From positions 1 to 31,153 of the forward strand of contig DCUV01000024.1 of assembly GCA_002328585.1 (NCBI GenBank): a stretch of DNA of 31,153 bases, given 5' to 3'. The translations under genes and the position numbers were made by a program. Below are positions 16,120 to 24,130 of the stretch, one piece after another (position 1 is the first letter of the stretch; each line of letters starts with the position of its first letter). The stretch comes from Spirochaetia bacterium UBA2205. Lineage in GTDB: Bacteria; Spirochaetota; UBA4802; UB4802. The notes beneath the pieces are model-generated. The model searched no databases and had not been told where the DNA came from. It saw only the letters and a program-made list of their open reading frames with translations.

Positions 16120-16926
16120 CTAATGCACAGCAATAATACGTGCAGTGTTAAAATATCGTATCTCATTTCGCAGATAGCAATATGCCTGTATATAATTATT
16201 TTTTCCTATTATAAAATACCGCTGTGGCAGTATACTGCGCTCAAGCATATTGCCTGAAGCATCCTTATAGATAATTGTAATACGATAACCCAATGGTATA
16301 CGGCTATCAATGGGATTACGAGTGCTGCGCATGGCAAGCGAATCAGCGCTTATGATGCCGCCATGATATCGCTCTAAATCACGGATGCACCAATTTTCAG
16401 CGTTAAGCCTTTCAATTATTCTTTTAAATATTTCCATAGATCCTTCAGCATCACTTAAAGCATGATGTGCATTAATGGTAATGCCAAAATGTGAGCAAAG
16501 TTTTCCTAAATTGTAGCTTGGCATTTGCTTAAAAGTTTTACGGGCTAAATGGACAGTATCAAAAGCCTTTATATCCGGTGTTGTTTTACCATACTGATGA
16601 AAAGCAGAATCAATAAATGAAAGATCAAAACGGGGATTATGGATAACACAATAAGCTTTAGCAGTAAACCGTTCAATTGTGGCAAACAATTCAGATATTG
16701 TGGGAGCTTTCTTCACCATTGCGGCAGTAATGCCATGAAGCATGGTAACGTGTGGTGGAATAGGCTTGAGAGGATTTACCAGCGTATAAAAAGAATCCAC
16801 AACCTTATCAACGGTAAAATGAATAAGCCCAATAGACACAATCCTGTCAATAATAGGATTAAGACCGGTTGTTTCACAGTCCAATGCACAAAATAATGTA
16901 TTAGTGACAGGTGCCGTAAATTCCAT
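16120..16926 (-). CDS. DnaQ-like DEDDh 3'-5' exonuclease fused to a WYL domain
   Basis: A 268-residue cytoplasmic protein. Residues about 10-172 form a DnaQ/Pol III epsilon-like exonuclease. Exo I is D16 and E18 in LDCETTG, Exo II is D101 in NPRFDLSF, and Exo III is H154 and D159 in HHALSDA; all catalytic acids are present. The C-terminal part (about 210-268) has the WYL pattern: ITIIYKDASG, an ER...LPQR segment, NYIQAYCYLR, then IRYFNTARI. WYL domains bind ssDNA or nucleotides and regulate attached proteins. It is unlikely to be the replicative proofreader because of its short exonuclease plus WYL layout. It lies 5 bp downstream of murB on the same strand, so it is co-transcribed. Confidence 0.82.
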   Translation of the reverse strand: MEFTAPVTNTLFCALDCETTGLNPIIDRIVSIGLIHFTVDKVVDSFYTLVNPLKPIPPHVTMLHGITAAMVKKAPTISELFATIERFTAKAYCVIHNPRFDLSFIDSAFHQYGKTTPDIKAFDTVHLARKTFKQMPSYNLGKLCSHFGITINAHHALSDAEGSMEIFKRIIERLNAENWCIRDLERYHGGIISADSLAMRSTRNPIDSRIPLGYRITIIYKDASGNMLERSILPQRYFIIGKNNYIQAYCYLRNEIRYFNTARIIAVH

Positions 16927-16931
16927 AGAGC

Positions 16932-17852
16932 TTAAAATTCTCCAATAAATCGTATTTCGGGTTCTAAATGAATAGCATAAAGTTTCAATATGGTTTCCTG
17001 GATAAATTCAACCAGATGCTTTATATCAAGTGCAGTAGCTTTGCCAGTATTAATAATAAAATTAGTATGCAACCGTGATACTTCAGCTCCACCAATGCCG
17101 TAACCACGCAATCCAGCATCGTTGATAAGCTTCCAGGATGAGTGCCCATCAGGATTCTTAAAAACAGATCCGGCAGAGGGGTAATCTAAGGGATGTTTAT
17201 TTTTGCGTTCTATAAGTATTTCTTTTACTGTTTTTTTAACATCCTGCATATTTCTTGCATATTTCAGCTTACATTCAGCACTTATAACAATTGCTTCGTC
17301 AGGGAGCATGGATTTTCTGTATGAAAACAATGTTTCATTACCAATTGTTTGAAGCGTTCCATCCATATTATAAAAAGTAATACGTGAAACTATATCAGAA
17401 AAAGTACCCATAGCAGTACCAGCATTCATAACAATGCCACCGCCAATACATCCTGGAATACCCGACATAAATTCCATCCCTTCAAGACCATGTTCCAATG
17501 ATTGATTAACAAAAAACTTTTTGGTTGACCTGGCATCAACTGTTACAATAGCATCCTGAATAATAATAGCTCCAGGGGTATCATCGCTGCTGCCAATTCT
17601 TAAAACCAGTCCTCGTATTCCTTTATCACCAACTACAATATTGGAGCCACCGCCTATAACGGCAACAGGCATTTTTACCTGCTTTGCGATAGTGACTATA
17701 GAAGGGATTGTATCATTATTATATGGTTCAATTAAAATATCAGCAGGACCACCCACTTTAAATGTGGTAAACTTACTCATTGGTATATGAGTATATACTC
17801 TGCCATGTTGCGACAACTCTTGTACTATATCATTTGAACACATTTGTTCCAC
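16932..17852 (-). CDS. murB: UDP-N-acetylenolpyruvoylglucosamine reductase
   Basis: A 306-residue FAD enzyme that reduces UDP-GlcNAc-enolpyruvate to UDP-MurNAc with NADPH, the second committed step of peptidoglycan synthesis. FAD-binding GGGSNIVV (67-74), GIPGCIGGGIVMNAG (about 130-144), SAGSVFKNP (with the catalytic Ser) and HTNFIIN, and the terminal E-x-R-FIGEF are all present. This is the type II MurB layout. The predicted start is GTG at 17852 with GGAGG about 13 nt upstream. That is long, so the ATG three codons in or a nearer non-standard start are alternatives. First gene of a two-gene unit with the exonuclease-WYL gene. Confidence 0.94.
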   Translation of the reverse strand: MEQMCSNDIVQELSQHGRVYTHIPMSKFTTFKVGGPADILIEPYNNDTIPSIVTIAKQVKMPVAVIGGGSNIVVGDKGIRGLVLRIGSSDDTPGAIIIQDAIVTVDARSTKKFFVNQSLEHGLEGMEFMSGIPGCIGGGIVMNAGTAMGTFSDIVSRITFYNMDGTLQTIGNETLFSYRKSMLPDEAIVISAECKLKYARNMQDVKKTVKEILIERKNKHPLDYPSAGSVFKNPDGHSSWKLINDAGLRGYGIGGAEVSRLHTNFIINTGKATALDIKHLVEFIQETILKLYAIHLEPEIRFIGEF

Positions 17853-18166
17853 AGCGCAAATACTACCTCCTGGAAATTAAAATTATATGGCAATGTCATT
17901 GTGATTGCATGCTATCATCCCAATCATGCAGGGTTATAGTACTTTTTCAACTCTCGTTATTAAGCCTGTCGAAAAGCAAGATTGCAGTGCTGGTGCCGAT
18001 TCTGCCACAATACGTTCACTGACCATGCTGAATTATTGTTGCAAAACCCCTACCCTGAAATGAGTTTGGATAATAACATTGCCATATAAATATTAAATAT
18101 ACCAGTATTAAGATTATAGCATGAAAATCAATTATATTTTTTAACTTCTTCATATATATATAGTAT
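17853..18166. other. Intergenic stretch, repeat-like remnant
   Basis: 314 bp with no supported gene. Its middle (about 17955-18030) contains CCTGTCGAAAAG and TTCACTGACCATGCTGAA, which resemble eroded GACAGG/TCAGTGAAC-type intergenic repeats common in bacteria. The rest is AT-rich leader and trailer sequence. Confidence 0.35.
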
Positions 18167-18961
18167 TTATACAACTATTACCTGTAATTCATCAGCCCTT
18201 TTTAGGGAACCTTCAGTATGTTCCTTTCCAATCACAACAGGTATTCCAGGTAACCCCATACATTTTTCAATAACCTTTGTTCTGGATGCAGCTCTTTCAA
18301 CATCCTGTTTATCAACAACAACTGATACTTCAGCAACTATGAGTACTTTCCGTTCTTTATTATTTCGCAATGCACCGGTAACCACTACATCACAAAGCAG
18401 AGCATCATCACGTTCATCATCACCTATAATACCAGCATCAAGCGCATCATCAAGAATATTTGCAAGCTCTATGTGGCTTATTAGCTTGCATTTCCGTATT
18501 ATCTTTCCAAAGTATGAAGGTGCACGCTCACGAACCTTTCTTTCAAAACTGTCACCTTTTAAATCACCCACATCTGATTTTAAGACGCCAACATCTTGTT
18601 TTAATACTGCAACATCTTCTTTTAATACTGCAACATCTTCTTTTAATACTGCAACATCTTCTTTTAATACTGCAACATCTTCTTTTAATACTGCAATATC
18701 TTCACCCTGTTTCTGGACAGTTTGTTTTAACGGTTTAAACTCATTCTCAATAAAATTTTGATACTGTTTGACAAATTCATCAAATTTTTTGGGTAAATTA
18801 ATAAGCTCTTCAGTCAGGATAAGCTTCCGCAATTCATCCAACCAATCGGGGTGATCTCTTAAAATAGATATCAGATCAAAGTATGATCGTATCTTAGCTT
18901 TTTTCATCTCTTCCATACTGTCTGTAAGATAGCTATCAGTTGTTGTTTTGTCAACTATCAT
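18167..18961 (-). CDS. Coiled-coil protein with PD-(D/E)XK nuclease-like C-terminal domain
   Basis: A 264-residue protein of unknown function. A helical N-terminus (about 20-85) precedes a run of near-identical heptads (VLKEDVA, about 91-136), predicted to be a coiled coil. The C-terminal domain (about 140-264) has D191 (CDVVV), E211-V-S213 (IVAEVSVVV) and DVERAASR. That matches the nuclease-like fold seen in coiled-coil proteins of thermophiles and others (ExS in place of ExK). Whether it still cuts DNA is doubtful. ATG at 18961 is chosen over the longer frame to 18997 because AGGAGGT lies 4 nt before it. The heptads are encoded by a 21-bp minisatellite that can change copy number. Confidence 0.7.
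   Translation of the reverse strand: MIVDKTTTDSYLTDSMEEMKKAKIRSYFDLISILRDHPDWLDELRKLILTEELINLPKKFDEFVKQYQNFIENEFKPLKQTVQKQGEDIAVLKEDVAVLKEDVAVLKEDVAVLKEDVAVLKQDVGVLKSDVGDLKGDSFERKVRERAPSYFGKIIRKCKLISHIELANILDDALDAGIIGDDERDDALLCDVVVTGALRNNKERKVLIVAEVSVVVDKQDVERAASRTKVIEKCMGLPGIPVVIGKEHTEGSLKRADELQVIVV
18591..18695. repeat. 21-bp coding minisatellite, five tandem copies
   Basis: Five head-to-tail 21-bp units begin at 18591, 18612, 18633, 18654 and 18675. The last four are identical; the first differs by one base. In the minus-strand gene each unit encodes one heptad (VLKEDVA). The identity at synonymous positions shows recent expansion rather than protein-level selection alone. The period equals seven codons, so gain or loss of units keeps the frame. 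Confidence 0.9.
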
Positions 18962-19044
18962 TATTACCTCCTGGCACACATTTAATATATTTATCAAGGA
19001 ATCTTCATCCCTTCAATAAAAAGATTTTTCTTCTCTTCCTTCAC

Positions 19045-19105
19045 CTCCGAAAATAGAAATATAAACCCCATTCCCGGGACCTCTTCTTTGCAAAGCGAGG
19101 GGAGT
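19045..19105 (-). repeat. Second copy of the leader repeat
   Basis: Read on the minus strand it begins ACTCCCCTCGCTTTGCAAAG and ends with TATTTCTATTTTCGGAGG. It aligns base for base over most of its length with 11977-12038. Both copies end in a GGAGG box; here it is about 85 bp from the next start codon, so it does not act as its ribosome-binding site. Confidence 0.7.
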
Positions 19106-19234
19106 ATTGGTTCCGGTTTGTATAATTTTGACCTCTTATGGGTTGCTATAAGCCGGCCATCGTTGACTCCTCTGAAAATAAAATTATACGCTCCTATCAT
19201 GCTGTATTCGTTCCAGCATTTTATTGTTCCATAG

Positions 19235-19310
19235 GGATCCTGAATCAGAGTTCAGGTTGACACTCTGCACCCATGACATTCATGGTTTTACCCGGAATCT
19301 ATTTTGTAAT
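19235..19310. repeat. CCTGAA-TTCAGG / CCCGGAATCT intergenic element
   Basis: A hairpin, CCTGAA at 19239-19244 with TTCAGG at 19251-19256, is followed by TTGACAC and, further on, ACCCGGAATCTAT. The same two modules occur in the reverse order on the other strand at 22636-22686. These modules resemble intergenic repeats known from many bacterial genomes. Confidence 0.55.
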
Positions 19311-19379
19311 CATCTATTTTGATACTATACTGCATCCCTAATGGAGTTTATAACAATTGGAACCATTCATTGAGAATAT

Positions 19380-20099
19380 CTATCTTTTTTTTGTTTTTAG
19401 CAATAGTGCCTTTTTCTTTTTTTGACCAGCTTCTCCAATATTGTTTTTTGAAATTTTACCACCTTCAATATGATATTGCACATTGCTTGCTTTAACAATA
19501 CGTTCATCGTGTGTTGCAATAATGATAGATATACCCTTGTCATCTCTTAGTTGTGAAAATAGTTTCAGTATATCATGTGAGGTTGCTGTATCCAGGTTAC
19601 CGGTTGGTTCATCAGCCAGTATTAATTTTGGTTCATTGATGATGGCTCGGGCTATCGCAACACGTTGACGCTCGCCACCTGATAACGTTGTGGGATTTCT
19701 TTCCAGGATATCTGTAATCTGTAGATAACGAGCCAGTTCCATAATCCTTTGATGGAGATTACGGGTTTGTTTATTTAAAATTGCAGGGAAGGCAATATTG
19801 TCATAGGCAGATATATCTGAGAACAGATTGAAGAATTGAAATACAAATCCAATATCCCTGTTTCTGAACCGTGAACGTTTAAGGTCGCTCCATTTAAAGA
19901 TATTGTCGCCCATAAAATGCACAGTGCCTTCATCTGGTTTTAAAAGTCCCGATAGTACGCCTAACAAAGTTGTTTTACCCGAACCTGATTTACCCGTAAG
20001 TGCAGTAATAGTACTTTCGTTAACTTCAAAACTAACCTTATCAAGGACTCTTCTTTCATCATATTTAACACTAATAGAGTTTACCGACAATAATGCCAC
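19380..20099 (-). CDS. LolD/MacB-type ABC transporter ATP-binding protein
   Basis: A 239-residue ABC ATPase with all motifs intact: Walker A GKSGSGKT (36-43), Q-loop Q88, signature LSGGE (139-143), Walker B LILADE (159-164) and the switch H197. Its relatives pair with FtsX-fold permeases in lipoprotein release (LolCDE), MacAB or peptide export. The start is GTG, preceded by GAGGTGG. It lies 9 bp after the permease gene, so the two form one transporter. A lysine-rich tail (227-239) is unusual. It is a useful contrast with the degenerate ATPase at 26721-27506. Confidence 0.92.
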   Translation of the reverse strand: MALLSVNSISVKYDERRVLDKVSFEVNESTITALTGKSGSGKTTLLGVLSGLLKPDEGTVHFMGDNIFKWSDLKRSRFRNRDIGFVFQFFNLFSDISAYDNIAFPAILNKQTRNLHQRIMELARYLQITDILERNPTTLSGGERQRVAIARAIINEPKLILADEPTGNLDTATSHDILKLFSQLRDDKGISIIIATHDERIVKASNVQYHIEGGKISKNNIGEAGQKKKKALLLKTKKR

Positions 20100-20108
20100 G
20101 ATTCCACC

Positions 20109-21392
20109 TCACTGTTTACTTAATGCTTTAAATAAATTCATATTAGAAGCGAATATTGCAGGTATGAGGGCTGACAGTGACGATATTGCAATAGAAAACA
20201 ACACCATTAACGCACCTATATGCATACCAACAGGTTCAAGCCCTATACCTTGAAGCGCAGGTATAAGCGACGAAAGCCTTGCACCTGCAGCTTGAATTGA
20301 ATAAGCTCCTGCCAGATAACCTATAAAACCATATACCCCCCCAATGAATGCAGCTTCAACCATAAATGTCATTATAATCCTTAATTTTGATACCCCTAAT
20401 ATTCTCCGCAATGAAAAGCTATAGCTTCGATTATAGATAATTATCAGGTACGAATTAAATATTGATATTACTGTCAACAATAATAGGAAGAAACCAACTA
20501 ACAGGGAAAAGCCATCTATGATACTCATTGCCTGATTTGTTTTACTGGCTATCTCATCAAGTGAGGTCACCGCAAGCCCCATGGATTTTATTTTTTTTGT
20601 AATCTGAGGAAGCATTTTAACATCTTTAACCTTAGCATAAAGCCTGATATACAAAATAGGCTTTTCACTTTTTGTTTCAGCAGCATACTGAGCAGCAATT
20701 GAATTTACAAAACTATCCGGTACAACAACCCCGGTAAGGTTAAACGTGCTCGAGAATGAATGAACATACGCTGGTACCTTAAAACGCTTTTTTGGTTCTA
20801 TTCCTTTCGGAGTTTCAATTATCAAGGTAACCGGCAAGCCTTTTAAGGTATCTTCCGTAAAAAGTGGAAGATTATTGATAACAGCAAAGTTGTTAAACAT
20901 ATCAAGAGCTACCTGCGGAGCAATGACCGGAACCTCTTTGTTGGGATTAAAGGTAAATGATTTATAATCAGTAACTTTGTCTTTTATGAATTGCCGGCTT
21001 ACCCCACAAATTGGAACGTAGGGTGTATATGATTTACCAAGAAGTTCAATCCTTATCTTTGTTGCAGCATTAATACAGGTTACTGCATTCACCGAAGAGA
21101 TATAGGGCATTTTACGTATAGCTTTCACCTTTTCGGCAGAAATACTGTTTATTGCATACGCTAATGTTGGCTCACCCGATTTAGCTTTTGGCTCAATAAT
21201 CATTTCATTAATATCTAATGAGCCAAAAAGCCTTTTATCCACAAATTTGGTTACTGACTCACGTAACGAAAGGTACAACACCAAAAAAGCAATCAGCAAT
21301 ATAATACCAAAACTTGATAGCAAAGCTTTCCAGATATTTTTTAAAATCTCTTCAAATATCATTATAGCATTGCGCAGTATATACTGTATCAT
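20109..21392 (-). CDS. FtsX-like ABC transporter permease (LolC/MacB type)
   Basis: A 427-residue permease. One membrane segment near the N-terminus (about 24-44) is followed by a large extracytoplasmic domain (about 50-285), then three membrane segments (about 292-318, 338-365, 392-415). This is the FtsX/MacB topology. The partner ATPase follows 9 bp downstream. The system probably moves lipoproteins or acts mechanically across the envelope, but the substrate cannot be read from the sequence. ATG at 21392 has AGAGGA upstream. Confidence 0.86.
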   Translation of the reverse strand: MIQYILRNAIMIFEEILKNIWKALLSSFGIILLIAFLVLYLSLRESVTKFVDKRLFGSLDINEMIIEPKAKSGEPTLAYAINSISAEKVKAIRKMPYISSVNAVTCINAATKIRIELLGKSYTPYVPICGVSRQFIKDKVTDYKSFTFNPNKEVPVIAPQVALDMFNNFAVINNLPLFTEDTLKGLPVTLIIETPKGIEPKKRFKVPAYVHSFSSTFNLTGVVVPDSFVNSIAAQYAAETKSEKPILYIRLYAKVKDVKMLPQITKKIKSMGLAVTSLDEIASKTNQAMSIIDGFSLLVGFFLLLLTVISIFNSYLIIIYNRSYSFSLRRILGVSKLRIIMTFMVEAAFIGGVYGFIGYLAGAYSIQAAGARLSSLIPALQGIGLEPVGMHIGALMVLFSIAISSLSALIPAIFASNMNLFKALSKQ

Positions 21393-21581
21393 AGCATCAA
21401 TAATCCTCTTTAATTAGAAATAAGTGACAATCACCGGTAATAAAGTATTATAATTAATACCTATTTCTCATGTCATTAATAAATTGAAATTAATAGCTTA
21501 AATAATAAAAAAATTATTGCATTTTTATACATCATTGCCAATAATCCTTAAAATATTGTAAACCACTAATGCAATGGAATC

Positions 21582-22370
21582 ATGATAGCAATTCTGTCAA
21601 ATAAAAAATTGGGAATATTACTATTCTGCATGGTATTTCTGCTGAGCTGTGCTTCCTATATGCCAGTTGAAAAAATTTATGAAGACAGTAAAATTGTAAA
21701 GATTATACTTAGAGACAAAAAAACAATAACGGGATGGTATATTATCAACTACGATGCAACTAACAGGATTAGCAGCATCAACAAATATATACCAAATAAA
21801 AACACACCAATTGTTAAGATACAACTCCAGTATCGAGGGAAATTATTAAGCAGTTACACTATCTCATCGTCGTTACCCGAAAGTGATATAATCCTCCATC
21901 AATCCACCCATATCTTTAACTATCTATCTACAAATGATCTAAAACGTGTTGATATTTCATTCAACAAGCCTGCAAGCATCAAACAGGCAAAAACAACATT
22001 TGTACGAATACAATACACTTATACTGATAAAATGCTAACGGGACTGCAGATAGCAGGTGATGCTTTTAGCTTTAAAATCCTCTGTACTATAAGTTATTAC
22101 AAAGGAATTATCGACAAAATTAGCCTTGATGAAAAACGTTATAATGCAGCAACAAAAAAGTTTGAGCAGGGTTTAAAAGGTTATGTAAAGATGGATGGTA
22201 CCCCGGAATATTTTTTTGATGAATTGCAAAACATAAAGGTTAAGGATAAGCAAAAGCTCGAAGCAATTTTTACACAAACCTATATTAAAGATGCATTGTA
22301 TAAAATAAAGTTAACCAAAGGTAATGAACAAATTATTGACTATTTTATTATGTTCGATAGTTCTTTATAA
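21582..22370 (+). CDS. Lipoprotein of unknown function
   Basis: A 262-residue predicted lipoprotein. The N-terminal signal (about 6-22) ends in lipobox LLSC with acylated C23. The rest is beta-rich with repeated YxY/strand patterns (TGWYIINYDA, VKIQLQYRGK, VRIQYTYTDK, ILCTISYYKG, LYKIKLTKG), suggesting a repeated beta-sheet architecture similar to YD/MORN-like surface proteins. I do not recognise it. It is monocistronic, and divergent from the FtsX-type permease across 189 bp; if that transporter is Lol-like, this could be a client, but that is speculation. Confidence 0.65.
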   Translation: MIAILSNKKLGILLFCMVFLLSCASYMPVEKIYEDSKIVKIILRDKKTITGWYIINYDATNRISSINKYIPNKNTPIVKIQLQYRGKLLSSYTISSSLPESDIILHQSTHIFNYLSTNDLKRVDISFNKPASIKQAKTTFVRIQYTYTDKMLTGLQIAGDAFSFKILCTISYYKGIIDKISLDEKRYNAATKKFEQGLKGYVKMDGTPEYFFDELQNIKVKDKQKLEAIFTQTYIKDALYKIKLTKGNEQIIDYFIMFDSSL

Positions 22371-23120
22371 TGAGTATCACAGCATGTATCACTGCTAATT
22401 ATTTTAAGGTAGGGATTTCTTCACTACAAAGCCTGATATTTTTCTTCATAGTGCTAATGACTTTTACGATAAACATGTTTTTGTTTTCGCCGCTTATGCG
22501 AACTCAATTTATTATTCTCAATCATTCCTCTTTATTCTTCCTGTTTTATATTATTGCCATTTTTTTTCATTGGGGTTCATAATGGGCTTCCTCATCCTTA
22601 GAGAATAAAAATATTTTGCGACAGTCATTATGAAGTCTGATTCAGGACCTCGTATAATTATATAGATTCCGGGTTAAGCCCGGAATAACATTGAGAAATA
22701 ATTCTATTTCTGGAGAAGCTATACAGTGGTTATCCTTTCTCAATACTTGAATGATGTCTGCTTTATTTTCGTGTCATTGCCCTGACCAAATACTTTTATG
22801 ATGCATACATCGTTTTTTTTTGGATGACTTTTTGTTCATGGTGCTATATATGGGCATAGTGCTCATAAATGCATCCTGTTTTGTTTTGTGTGTTACAGTC
22901 ACTTCACAGGTTGTGCTCATTATGACACAACGTTGTTGTATTTTATATCGCTTTTTATTCTGGAATTTGTCTTATAGCATGCCGTATAGTAAAAATTTTA
23001 TACATTGCAGGGAACATTAATTCCTTTTTTTAGATTGTAAAAAACTACCACAAATTTTACTATTGTACTGATAGCATCAGTTTGGGCTGCTTAATTATTT
23101 TTAATAATGCAAGGGATGTT
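22371..23120. other. Long intergenic region with repeat modules
   Basis: 750 bp between the lipoprotein and sigma factor genes. It contains the repeat 22636-22715. Two short frames (22370-22582 and 22820-23020) are very hydrophobic, lack ribosome-binding sites and match nothing I know. I consider them chance frames in T-rich sequence. The sigma gene's ribosome-binding site is AAGGGA near 23111. Confidence 0.5.
22636..22715. repeat. CCCGGAAT hairpin element with TTCTATTTCTGGAG tail
   Basis: ATTCCGGG (22666-22673) and CCCGGAAT (22679-22686) make a perfect 8-bp stem around a 5-nt loop. Upstream is TCTGATTCAGGA, the reverse of the module at 19240-19256. Downstream, TTCTATTTCTGGAG resembles the ends of the repeats at 12038 and 19045. 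No T-run follows, so it is not a clear terminator. Confidence 0.65.
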
Positions 23121-24122
23121 ATGTCAAAAAAAATGAAATCACAGGAAAAAATGAAACCTGCACCATCACTATTATCCAGTGATACTGAAATTGAAGGAAA
23201 GCATGTATATCATGAGAAAACAGCAAAACATGCTAAGCAAAAAAAACAATTTAAAAATAATAATGACATATTAAAAACCAATTTTGATGATTTTACCGAT
23301 TCATCTATATCGTGGTATCTGGATCAAATAAATAAAATTCCGCTTCTCTCTCGTGAAGATGAAGACATGCTAGCTCGTCGTGCCCGCGATGGCGACCATA
23401 AAGCCAAAGAAGAATTAATCAAAGCAAATCTACGATTTGTAGTATCTATCGCAAAAAAATATCAAACAAGCGGAATATCATTACTGGACCTTATCAACGA
23501 AGGGAATATGGGGCTTATTAAGGCAGCAGAGCGATTTGATCCCGACAGAGGATACCATTTTATCTCGTATGCTGTATGGTGGATACGTCAGGCTATACTG
23601 CTTGCTATATCACAAAAAACATCGTTAATACGGTTGCCTCTTAACCGAACGGCAGATATCCAAAAAATTGACAGGGTTCAAAAAACATTAGAAAGCAAAT
23701 TGGGAAGAGAGCCAAGCCCTGCTGAAATAGCTGAAGAGCTGGATATGGATAATGATGAGATCAATCACCTGCGTAACATTACCCAGGACTTTGTATCACT
23801 TGATGCAACTATAGGAAATTCTGAAGATAATACTGTTTTAGGACTGGTAGAAGATTTAAACGTAGAGTCGCCAGATAAAAAGATTTTTGATGAATCACTA
23901 AAAGAAGCTTTGAATGAGGTGCTTGACACATTAACTCCTTCAGAGCGGGAAATACTGAAACTCAGGTATGGACTTGATGGCGACGAACCATTGTCATTAC
24001 AGCAAATTGGAGAGCGCTTTAAGCTATCAAAAGAGCGCATACGACAGATTGAGAAGAAAGCAATACGTAAATTGCGTCTGCCATCACGCAGTCAAAAATT
24101 AAAAAGCTTTTTAACGGATTAA
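23121..24122 (+). CDS. rpoD: Primary-type (group 1/2) RNA polymerase sigma factor
   Basis: A 333-residue sigma-70 protein. After a lysine-rich N-terminal tail (1-60) come region 1.2 (about 62-95), region 2 with ANLRFVVSIAKKY...DLINEGNMGLIKAAERFDPDRGYHFISYAVWWIRQAI (about 102-159, split here by motif), region 3 (about 165-235) and region 4 with LTPSEREILKLRYGL and the helix-turn-helix LQQIGERFKLSKERIRQIEKKAIRKLR (about 271-319). Region 1.1 and the long non-conserved insert of proteobacterial RpoD are missing, and FISYAVWW is the Bacteroidota-like form of region 2.4. It could be the housekeeping factor or an RpoS-like relative. ATG 23121 is chosen over an upstream frame start at 23082 because of AAGGGA and the family start. 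Confidence 0.9.
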   Translation: MSKKMKSQEKMKPAPSLLSSDTEIEGKHVYHEKTAKHAKQKKQFKNNNDILKTNFDDFTDSSISWYLDQINKIPLLSREDEDMLARRARDGDHKAKEELIKANLRFVVSIAKKYQTSGISLLDLINEGNMGLIKAAERFDPDRGYHFISYAVWWIRQAILLAISQKTSLIRLPLNRTADIQKIDRVQKTLESKLGREPSPAEIAEELDMDNDEINHLRNITQDFVSLDATIGNSEDNTVLGLVEDLNVESPDKKIFDESLKEALNEVLDTLTPSEREILKLRYGLDGDEPLSLQQIGERFKLSKERIRQIEKKAIRKLRLPSRSQKLKSFLTD

Positions 24123-24130
24123 TAAACGAT

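Larger units (their letters stand above)
18962..19379. other. Repeat-rich intergenic region
   Basis: 418 bp without a real gene. It contains the leader repeat 19045-19105 and the CCTGAA/TTCAGG element 19235-19310. The upstream part carries the ribosome-binding site of the coiled-coil gene. An open frame at 18994-19200 on the minus strand is a translation of the repeat, not a gene. Confidence 0.55.

Noticed and set aside
17686..17700. Imperfect palindrome GCGATAGTGACTATAG in murB
   Set aside because: It encodes the conserved IVTIA segment of the protein and can be explained by codon choice.
18591..18695. Possible CRISPR array
   Set aside because: The units are contiguous 21-mers without spacers and encode heptads in a gene.
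18994..19200. 68-codon minus-strand frame
   Set aside because: It translates the leader repeat copy and has no ribosome-binding site of its own.
22370..22582. 70-codon hydrophobic frame overlapping the lipoprotein stop
   Set aside because: Overlap is TAATG-like, but the peptide is what T-rich non-coding DNA gives, with no ribosome-binding site or recognisable motif. Kept as a doubtful chance frame.
22820..23020. 66-codon hydrophobic frame before the sigma gene
   Set aside because: No ribosome-binding site, odd composition for this genome, no recognisable family.
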